From Rubrivivax sp. (lineage in GTDB: Bacteria > Pseudomonadota > Gammaproteobacteria > Burkholderiales > Burkholderiaceae_C), in NCBI GenBank assembly GCA_027487905.1, contig JAIYCR010000038.1, forward strand, positions 1 to 64,000: 64,000 bases of DNA, given 5' to 3'. The notes under the pieces were generated by a model that did no database searches, was not told where the DNA came from, and saw nothing but the letters and a program-made list of their open reading frames with translations. Positions 9,561 to 15,863 of this stretch are shown piece after piece. Each line of letters starts with the position of its first letter. Position 1 is the first letter of the stretch. The position numbers were made by a program, and so were the translations under genes.

Positions 9561-12500
9561 CGTCGTCGGCCGGGGAATCCTGTGAACCGGGCTCGGCATC
9601 GGCCAGCTCGTCGAACTGCACGAAGCGGTCGGTCCAGTCGGCCAGCGCGGTGTAGAGGCGCTCGCTGGCCGGCGCGAAGCCCGAGTCGCTCAGCAGTGCC
9701 TCCGCATCGGGATAGACCCGGCTGAGGCAGGCGTCCTGGCGCTCGCCGCTCGCGTGGGTGCTGCCGTCGTAGGTCCGGTCCACCCGGTCGATGCCGCTCA
9801 CCCAGGCGAGCCCGGACAGAACGGCCGTGGGCAGCGGCGCGTCGCGTCGAAGGCCGTCGTGCGCGGCGTCCAGCAGGCCTTGCAGCCGGGCCAGCGGTGC
9901 GCCAGCGGGATCGTCCGGCTCGGCGCAGGGGGGTTCGATGTGCACCCGCACATCCGGCCCGAGCAGGATGACGCCCACGGGACGACCGGCTGCGGCACAC
10001 GCCAGCCAGACGAGCCAGGGCTCGACGAGCTTTTCCATGCGCAGCTTGCGCAGCGCGGGGCTCGCCGCGCGGGGCTGGCCCTGCGGGCCCTTGGCCTGGG
10101 TGCTGCCCGGACGGTGCCGAAGCAGGCGACTGGCGCTGAGCGAGAGCCGCCAGCTGCGGCCCTGCGCGTCGCGACGCAGCTGGCCGACGGCGTGCTGCAG
10201 CGTGACCCCCAGCGCGCCCTGCACGTCCACCGCCACCGGTTCGGCCGCTTCGGGGTGCGCGGCGGCGTCGAGCCGCCACTGGCGCAGCAGCGGCGTCAAC
10301 CGGCGGCCGATCTGCCGGGCTTCGGCCACGCCCGGCCCTGCCAGCGGCAGGCGTCCGCGCGCGGCCTGGCGCGCCAGGGCCGTGGCCACGGCAGCGGCCG
10401 GGTCGCCGGCTGCGGCCGGCGTGCCCCCCACGCTGTCGTGGGCGGTGAGTTCTTCAAGCACCTCGTCGACGAGCCGCCAGGCGTGCAGACCTGCCAGCGC
10501 GAAGGTTTCGTCGTCCGGTGTCGGGCGAGGCGGATCGTCGAAGCGCACCTGCAAGCGGTGGCTGAAGAAAGCCTTCACTGGATTGCGCACGAAGCGCTCG
10601 AGTGCGGGAAGGTCCAGCCGCAGCGCCTCGCTGGCGGGGTTGCTCGGCGTGGGCAGGCCCGCGCCTGCGCTGGGTGGCGGCACCGCGTGGGCCGAGCGCC
10701 ACTGGCTCGCATAGGTGAACAGCGGGTCCGACCCGGGTGTCGCGCCAGGGGGCTCGAAATAGCGGCGGCTGAAGGGCTGCAGCGGGTGTTCGGTGTGGCG
10801 GGCCTGCACCTGGGCGCGTCCCCATCCAGCGGCCAGGTAGTCCTGCAACTGGGCCACCAGCACCGAGGGCTGCCGGGCCTGGTTGTCGCGTTCGCTGCGG
10901 CCTGACCAGCTGATGTACAGGCCGCGCCGCGCCGACAGCAGCGCGTCCAGCATCAGCTGGCGGTCGTCTTCGCGGCGCGATCGATCGCCAGGCCGGCTCT
11001 GGCCGGGCAGGGCCATCAGGTCGAAATCGCTGCGCGACGCCTGGCGAGGGAAGTCGCCATCGTTCATGCCGAGCAGGCAGACCAGCTCGAAAGGCACGGC
11101 CCGCAGCGGCAGCAGCGTGCAGAAGGTGACCCCACCGGCCTTGAACCGGCTGCCCAGGCCCGGTGTGTCCACCGCCTGCAGCCAGGCCTCGCGAACCACC
11201 GCGAGCTCCAGGGCGTGGTCGAAGCCGGCGTCCTCGCAGGCCTGCAGCCAGTCTGCCAGGCCCTCGCGCAGCGCCCCCATCACCGTGCGTTCGTCCTCGT
11301 CGCGGGGCTGCAAGAAGCGATCGAGCAGCGCGCGCAGGCACCCGGCCCAGTCGGTCGGGGTGCGGGTCTGGGCGGCCTGGCCGGTCCACACCTTCAGCGC
11401 CGCCAGGCATTCGGCCAGCTGGCCAGCCAGGCCCGCTTCGAGCCCGCCCACCTCCGCGTAGGGCTCGATGCCCGCATGGGGTGCGGGCAGGTCTCCGGTG
11501 GCGTAGCCCATCAACAGGCGCTGCAGGCCGAAATGCCAGCTGTTGGCATCTGCGCAGGCGCCAAGCCCGAGTGCGTCACGCTGCGATGCGTCCAGACCCC
11601 AGCGGATGCCGGCGCCGTCGATCCAGCCGAACAGGCGGTCCAGCGATGCGTCGTCCAGACCGAAACGGGCCGCCACGGCCGGCACTTCGAGCAGCTCGCG
11701 CAACTCGCTGACCGTGAAGCGGCTGTGCGCCACGCCCAGCAGCCATTCGACGGCCAGCAGCATCGGGTGACGGCCGCGGTTGCGCTGGTCGGCCAGGCCC
11801 CAGGGGATGTAGCGCGGGTCGGAACGGGGGTATTGATTGAAGACGGAACGGATGGCGCTGGCGAAGCGGTCGATGTCGGGCACCATCACGACGATGTCGC
11901 GCGGTGCGAGCGGTGCGCGGCCCGGCTCGGGTTGCGCCAGGCGGTGCAGCAGCTGGTCGTGCAGCACCTCGACCTCGCGCTGGTCGCTGTGGGTGCTGTG
12001 AAACACGATGGAGCGATCGTGCGGGTCCAGCGGCGCCTCGGGCACCTCGCCCGGGGGCTCCAGGTCGCGGATGCGGGCCTGCACGCGTTCGAGCCAGCGG
12101 CTGCCGCGGTCGTCGTCGAAGAGGTCGACCCGCGGCATGTCCAGGACGTCGCGGCTTCGGCGGGTGTCGTCGAAGGCGTCGAGCTGGCGGATGAAGTCGC
12201 GGCTCTGTCGTCCCCAGGCGGCCAGCAGCGGGTGGCCGTGGCCCTGGAGGCTTTCCAGCGGGCGGGCGGCGAGGTCGATGCCGCCCTTGGCCGGATGCCG
12301 CGGCCGGGCGGCGCCCAGGCTTTCGCGGCCTTCGATGAGATCGGCCCAGTGGAAACGGCAGGGATTGGGCACGACCAGCAGCACCTGCAGGTGCCTGCCC
12401 AGCGCAGCCAGGGCCTCCAGCGTGGGTTGCGGGATGTGGGTGCTGCCCAGCAGCAGCACCCGCCGCGGCAGTGAAGTCCAGCGGGAGGCGGCCTCGCTGC

Positions 12501-13155
12501 CCGGTGCGGCCTGCAGCGAGCGCAGGAAGCGCTGGTGCAGGGCGGGCCGCGTCGTGTCGCGCTCGACCTCGGGCAGGCCGGCGAGCAGTTCGCGCCACAG
12601 CATCGGCTGCCAGCGCTGATCGGGCGGCACCGGCGCTCCGCCCGGACCCAGCCGGTCTCGGCCCGCAGCCCAATCGGCCAGCCAGTCGCTGCGGTAGACC
12701 TGGTACTGATCGAGAAGGTCGGCCAGCCGCTGGGCCAGCTGCAGCGCGCGCAGCGGCTGGGCATCGGCCTGCAGGAATCGGGCAACCGGCTCGAAGGTGG
12801 GTTCCTGCAGGAGCGCGGGCAGCCGCTGCATGCAGCGCCACACCAGCGGCTGACGGTCCAGAGGCGAGGCAGGCGGGACCGCCTGGCGACCCAGCACCGC
12901 CCGATAGGCCCGCCACAGGAATCGGGCCGGCAACTCCACGCGGGTGGCCGCGCTGATGCCCAGACGCTCGGCCTGCTGCATCTTCACCCACTCGGCCATG
13001 CCGTTGCTCTGCACCAGGACGACCTCCTCGTCCAGCGGGCCCAGTGGATGGCGGGCGAGCCAGTCGAAGGTGACCTCGGCGAGGTGTTCGAGCCGGTTGC
13101 CGTGCAGCGCAAGCAGGCCGGGCGGCAACGCGGAGGATGGGGACGGTTTGGACAT
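9553..13155 (-). CDS. recC: exodeoxyribonuclease V gamma subunit (RecC)
   Basis: RecC, the scaffold subunit of RecBCD that splits the DNA strands and recognises Chi; 1200 residues, near the usual length of about 1120. It begins with the family-typical LALHGNRLEHLAEVTFDWL and VQSNGMAEWVKMQQ. A central block contains GMNDGDFPRQ and the C-terminal portion resembles an inactive nuclease fold. The ATG at 13155 is the first of the three-gene operon recC-recB-recD, with 8-bp and 4-bp overlaps between genes, so all subunits are probably made from one transcript. The Chi octamer recognised by this enzyme cannot be inferred here. No clear promoter was seen in the 105 bases upstream. Confidence 0.95.
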   Translation of the reverse strand: MSKPSPSSALPPGLLALHGNRLEHLAEVTFDWLARHPLGPLDEEVVLVQSNGMAEWVKMQQAERLGISAATRVELPARFLWRAYRAVLGRQAVPPASPLDRQPLVWRCMQRLPALLQEPTFEPVARFLQADAQPLRALQLAQRLADLLDQYQVYRSDWLADWAAGRDRLGPGGAPVPPDQRWQPMLWRELLAGLPEVERDTTRPALHQRFLRSLQAAPGSEAASRWTSLPRRVLLLGSTHIPQPTLEALAALGRHLQVLLVVPNPCRFHWADLIEGRESLGAARPRHPAKGGIDLAARPLESLQGHGHPLLAAWGRQSRDFIRQLDAFDDTRRSRDVLDMPRVDLFDDDRGSRWLERVQARIRDLEPPGEVPEAPLDPHDRSIVFHSTHSDQREVEVLHDQLLHRLAQPEPGRAPLAPRDIVVMVPDIDRFASAIRSVFNQYPRSDPRYIPWGLADQRNRGRHPMLLAVEWLLGVAHSRFTVSELRELLEVPAVAARFGLDDASLDRLFGWIDGAGIRWGLDASQRDALGLGACADANSWHFGLQRLLMGYATGDLPAPHAGIEPYAEVGGLEAGLAGQLAECLAALKVWTGQAAQTRTPTDWAGCLRALLDRFLQPRDEDERTVMGALREGLADWLQACEDAGFDHALELAVVREAWLQAVDTPGLGSRFKAGGVTFCTLLPLRAVPFELVCLLGMNDGDFPRQASRSDFDLMALPGQSRPGDRSRREDDRQLMLDALLSARRGLYISWSGRSERDNQARQPSVLVAQLQDYLAAGWGRAQVQARHTEHPLQPFSRRYFEPPGATPGSDPLFTYASQWRSAHAVPPPSAGAGLPTPSNPASEALRLDLPALERFVRNPVKAFFSHRLQVRFDDPPRPTPDDETFALAGLHAWRLVDEVLEELTAHDSVGGTPAAAGDPAAAVATALARQAARGRLPLAGPGVAEARQIGRRLTPLLRQWRLDAAAHPEAAEPVAVDVQGALGVTLQHAVGQLRRDAQGRSWRLSLSASRLLRHRPGSTQAKGPQGQPRAASPALRKLRMEKLVEPWLVWLACAAAGRPVGVILLGPDVRVHIEPPCAEPDDPAGAPLARLQGLLDAAHDGLRRDAPLPTAVLSGLAWVSGIDRVDRTYDGSTHASGERQDACLSRVYPDAEALLSDSGFAPASERLYTALADWTDRFVQFDELADAEPGSQDSPADDDD

Positions 13156-13260
13156 GGTCGGCGGGCTCGGCCGTGCAGTGTCGCCGCCGCGAAGCTCAGC
13201 CGGTGAGCCTGCTGGACACGTTCGTAGGTCAGGTGTCGGGCTGGCCGCCGCGCCCGCGAT

Positions 13261-13833
13261 TCAGAAGAGCTCCCCGACGTTGAGCAGGGTCAGCACGCCC
13301 AGTGCGGCGAAGATGGCCGCTGCCGCGGCATGCACCCACTGCATCGACACCCGCCGCGCGATGCGTTCGCCCAGGAAGACGGCCGGCACGTTGGCCAGCA
13401 TCATGCCCAGCGTGGTGCCGGCCACGACCGCCCCCATCTCCGCATATCGCGCAGCCAGCGCGACAGTGGCGATCTGGGTCTTGTCGCCCATCTCGGCCAG
13501 GAAGAAGGCGATCACCGTCGTGTTGAACACGCCCAGGCCCTTGCGGCCCTCCACCGCCGTGTCGTCCAGGCGATCCGGGATGAGCATCCACACCGCCATG
13601 GCCAGGAAGGACACGCCGATCACCCAGCGCAGCACCTGCGGACCGAGCAGCCGGGCCACGCCGTCGCCCACCCAGGCCGCCAGCGCGTGGTTGGCCAGGG
13701 TGGCCACCAGGATGCCCAGCACGATGAGCCAGGGTCGGCGGAAGCGGGCGGCCAGCATCATGGCCAGCAACTGGGTCTTGTCGCCCATCTCGCCCAGGGC
13801 GACGACACCGGTGGATATGAAGAAGGCTTCCAA
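13261..13833 (-). CDS. TMEM165/GDT1 family cation (probably Mn2+) transporter
   Basis: A 190-residue inner-membrane protein with six predicted membrane segments in two homologous halves. Each half carries the family signature E-x-G-D-K-T (Glu15-Thr20 and Glu114-Thr119), which binds the transported divalent cation. Bacterial members studied so far export manganese; other members handle calcium. The start is TTG at 13833, preceded by GGAGA, and gives the expected N-terminus MEAFFISTGVVAL. It lies 15 bp behind a small unknown gene on the same strand. Relatives in other proteobacteria are often under a yybP-ykoY manganese riboswitch. None fits here because the upstream gap is too short, so any such control would have to act before 14178. 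Confidence 0.9.
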   Translation of the reverse strand: MEAFFISTGVVALGEMGDKTQLLAMMLAARFRRPWLIVLGILVATLANHALAAWVGDGVARLLGPQVLRWVIGVSFLAMAVWMLIPDRLDDTAVEGRKGLGVFNTTVIAFFLAEMGDKTQIATVALAARYAEMGAVVAGTTLGMMLANVPAVFLGERIARRVSMQWVHAAAAAIFAALGVLTLLNVGELF

Positions 13834-13848
13834 GTCGAGGTTCTCCGA

Positions 13849-14178
13849 TCAGCTCAGCGCGTCCCAGCGCATCAGCTCGGCCAGGCGGCGCAGCGTCCAT
13901 TGCGCCTCCGCCGGGCTGGCGCCAGCGGCCCCGTCGGCCAGGCCTCGCTCGATGCGTTCGAGCACATCGGAGGGCGGCAGCCCGGCATCCAGGTGCGCCT
14001 GCCGCGCGGTGTCGACGAGCATCTGGGCGAGGTCTTCGCAGTAGTCGTAGCGTTCGGCCAGCTCGGCCAGGCTGAGCTGCACCCGCCCTCGTGCACCGTC
14101 GGCGCGGTAGAGCGCCACGAAGGAACCGGGAATGTCGCCCAGGGGTTCGGGCGTGCGGGGAGACGGGAAGACGGACAT
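13849..14178 (-). CDS. conserved hypothetical protein (109 aa)
   Basis: A soluble protein of 109 residues with no signal peptide or membrane segment. It reads as mostly helical, with LAELAERYDYCEDLAQMLVDTA in the middle and a C-terminal helix rich in Arg and Leu. I do not recognise a named domain. It starts at ATG 14178, lies 51 bp behind the recombinase-like gene and 15 bp ahead of the GDT1-type transporter on the same strand, and so is probably co-transcribed with the transporter. No function is proposed. It is kept as a real gene because codon-position composition, spacing and the flanking operon structure all agree. Confidence 0.7.
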   Translation of the reverse strand: MSVFPSPRTPEPLGDIPGSFVALYRADGARGRVQLSLAELAERYDYCEDLAQMLVDTARQAHLDAGLPPSDVLERIERGLADGAAGASPAEAQWTLRRLAELMRWDALS

Positions 14179-14229
14179 GGACGCGTGGGCCGGTGAATGT
14201 ACAGGCGCCGCGACGCGGTACTGCGTCGG

Positions 14230-15246
14230 TCAGATGACGTCGGTGGGTGGCGTGTCCAGCACCCGCCGGTAGCGGGCCATGACCTTGGCCTCCTTCACGC
14301 CCAGCCACGAAGCGACATCCGCCTCGGCAGCGCCCCGTCGCAGTTGCCGCAGCGCAAACGTGTGCCGCAGCCGGAAGGCGGCGCCGGTCGCCGACGCAGG
14401 CTCGAGCCCGGCAGCCTCGAGCACGCGCCGCACGGCCAGCGCATGGCCATCGGCCGACCAGGGCTTGCCCGAGCGGGTCGCGCAGAACAGCCAGTCGCCG
14501 CCGATGCCGGCGCTGCGGCGTGCCACGGTCCATTGGGCGAGCAGTGGCTGCGCCCAGGCCGCCAGCGGCGTCTCACGCCCCGCGCTTTCCAGGCTGGCCG
14601 GTATCCGCACCTTGCCGCTCAGGCGGTTACCGCGCTGGTCGGACAGGAGCAGGTCGGTCACCTTCAGGCTGCGGGCCTCGGCAGGTGTGGCCCCGCCACC
14701 CAGATGCAGCGCGACGACGGCGGCATCGCGAACGTCCTGCCACCGCGCAGGCACCGCGTGCGTGTCGGACTGAACACGCCGTGCCCGCGCCAGGTGGGAC
14801 AGCAACTGTGCCGCCGAGGCGGCATCCAGGTGATCGGGCGGCCGCTCGTTCTCGGGTGCGTTCGCCCAGCGCCAGTCCGGGTGCCTCAGCAGCGCGTCGC
14901 GAACGGCGGTGCAGGCCGTCCCGGTCGCCCCCTGGGAGGCCGCGTGCTGCAGCACATGGTCGACCACCGTGAGCACGCGCCAGGCGTAGCGCGCGGTGAC
15001 GGGCTCATCCGCCCTGTCGCGCGCGCTGCGGCCGAGCACGTAGGCTTCCAGGTCCCGCGCTGCAATGGAGTGCGGCGACAGCGGCGGCTGCTGGGTGACG
15101 CACCACTGGACGAAGGGTTGCCAGATCCGTCGGTAGGCCTGGGGCGTGTGTTCGCTTCGCCAGCCTTGTTGATGGCGGGCCTGGGCCTCCCAGGCGTCGA
15201 AGGCTTGGGCGAAAGGAGTCAGCAGGGTGCCGGCGGCCGAAGTCAT
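14230..15246 (-). CDS. tyrosine recombinase-like protein with degenerate catalytic site
   Basis: A 338-residue protein with the two-part layout of phage/Xer-type integrases: an N-terminal SAM-like DNA-binding part (about 1-120) and a C-terminal catalytic part (about 135-335). Arg192 (in PAEARSLKVTDL) matches catalytic Arg I, Arg294 (in FRLRHTFALRQL) matches Arg II, and Tyr326 (in ARYRRVL) matches the nucleophile. The two expected histidines are missing: position 291 of the HxxR box is Phe, and position 317 of the LGH box is Val. Tyrosine recombinases vary at these sites, but losing both is unusual, so cleavage activity is doubtful. It has no prophage or transposon neighbours, so it looks like a resident chromosomal gene. 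A 16-bp inverted repeat lies just upstream. Confidence 0.85.
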   Translation of the reverse strand: MTSAAGTLLTPFAQAFDAWEAQARHQQGWRSEHTPQAYRRIWQPFVQWCVTQQPPLSPHSIAARDLEAYVLGRSARDRADEPVTARYAWRVLTVVDHVLQHAASQGATGTACTAVRDALLRHPDWRWANAPENERPPDHLDAASAAQLLSHLARARRVQSDTHAVPARWQDVRDAAVVALHLGGGATPAEARSLKVTDLLLSDQRGNRLSGKVRIPASLESAGRETPLAAWAQPLLAQWTVARRSAGIGGDWLFCATRSGKPWSADGHALAVRRVLEAAGLEPASATGAAFRLRHTFALRQLRRGAAEADVASWLGVKEAKVMARYRRVLDTPPTDVI

Positions 15247-15486
15247 GGGGCAAGATTATCGGGTAACGGCAAGACCGTTTGACTAGTTTGCAACCTAGCT
15301 TCAATGAGCAGCTTATTGCCGTTATCCGATATTTCAAGCCCTCAAAAGCCCTGTCTCTTTCGGCTAGCCCACTTCCACGCCATCCGCCCACGGCCAGACG
15401 CCCCTGCGGGCTTCGGTGACGGCTGCCACCCATCGACGCCCAGGCGCGGTTTGCGGGGCCTGGGGCGTCGATGCCGGCGGATGCCC
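15247..15486. other. gene-free interval between recombinase-like gene and H-NS-family gene
   Basis: About 240 bases upstream of one minus-strand gene and downstream of the next. The first 85 bases hold the inverted repeat and are AT-richer. The remainder is GC-rich with no open frame that I can support and no hairpin followed by a T-run. Confidence 0.5.
15257..15331. repeat. 16-bp inverted repeat upstream of the recombinase-like gene
   Basis: Left arm TATCGGGTAACGGCAA (15257-15272) and right arm TTGCCGTTATCCGATA (15316-15331) are inverted copies matching at 15 of 16 positions, separated by 43 bases. The left arm ends 10 bases upstream of the recombinase-like start codon. The block is more AT-rich than its surroundings. 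It could be a pair of binding sites for that protein or an operator that controls it; the spacing is long for a simple RNA hairpin. No target-site duplication was seen around it. Confidence 0.6.
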
Positions 15487-15852
15487 TCACTTGACCAGCA
15501 AGTCCTCGGGCTTCTTTCCCGAGGCCAGTGCCTCGAGATACCAGCGCGGGCGCTTGCCCACCCCGGTCCAGGCGTGACCCGCATCGTCGCGGTACTTGAT
15601 GACCCCGATCTTGCGACCCGATTTCCCTCGCCCCTTGGCGGTGCCGGGGCGGGCTCCGGTGCCCGGTCTTGGCGACGCGCTGCGGGAGGCCAGACCCAGA
15701 TCGGCTGCGGTGAGCTGGTAGTGCTCGATGGCCGTCTTGATTCGGGCAATCACTTCGCCCAGTTCCTGGGTGCGGATGGCCTCGGCTTCCTTCTGCAGCT
15801 TGTCGATCGCGGCTTGAATGTCTGCAAGGGACTTCTTCCGTGTGGATGACAA
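15487..15852 (-). CDS. H-NS family nucleoid-associated protein
   Basis: A 121-residue DNA-binding protein of the H-NS histone-like family. A predicted coiled coil at about 5-50 (ADIQAAIDKLQKEAEAIR) would mediate dimerisation. A basic linker with Gly/Arg/Lys repeats follows. The C-terminal DNA-binding domain ends with the Burkholderiales-type AWTGVGKRPRWYLEALASGK. The start was set at TTG 15852: it has AGGAG six bases upstream, and the longer frame from TTG 15867 would place that Shine-Dalgarno site inside the coding sequence. The AGGAG overlaps the stop codon of the helicase-nuclease gene upstream, so translation is probably coupled, although a promoter inside the 3' end of that gene is also possible. 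H-NS proteins often silence AT-rich acquired DNA. Confidence 0.9.
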   Translation of the reverse strand: MSSTRKKSLADIQAAIDKLQKEAEAIRTQELGEVIARIKTAIEHYQLTAADLGLASRSASPRPGTGARPGTAKGRGKSGRKIGVIKYRDDAGHAWTGVGKRPRWYLEALASGKKPEDLLVK

Positions 15853-15863
15853 AACGCTTCTCC

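Noticed and set aside
13834-14229. A manganese (yybP-ykoY) riboswitch ahead of the GDT1-type transporter
   Set aside because: Only 15 bases separate the transporter from the preceding gene and no two-helix structure with the conserved loops is seen.
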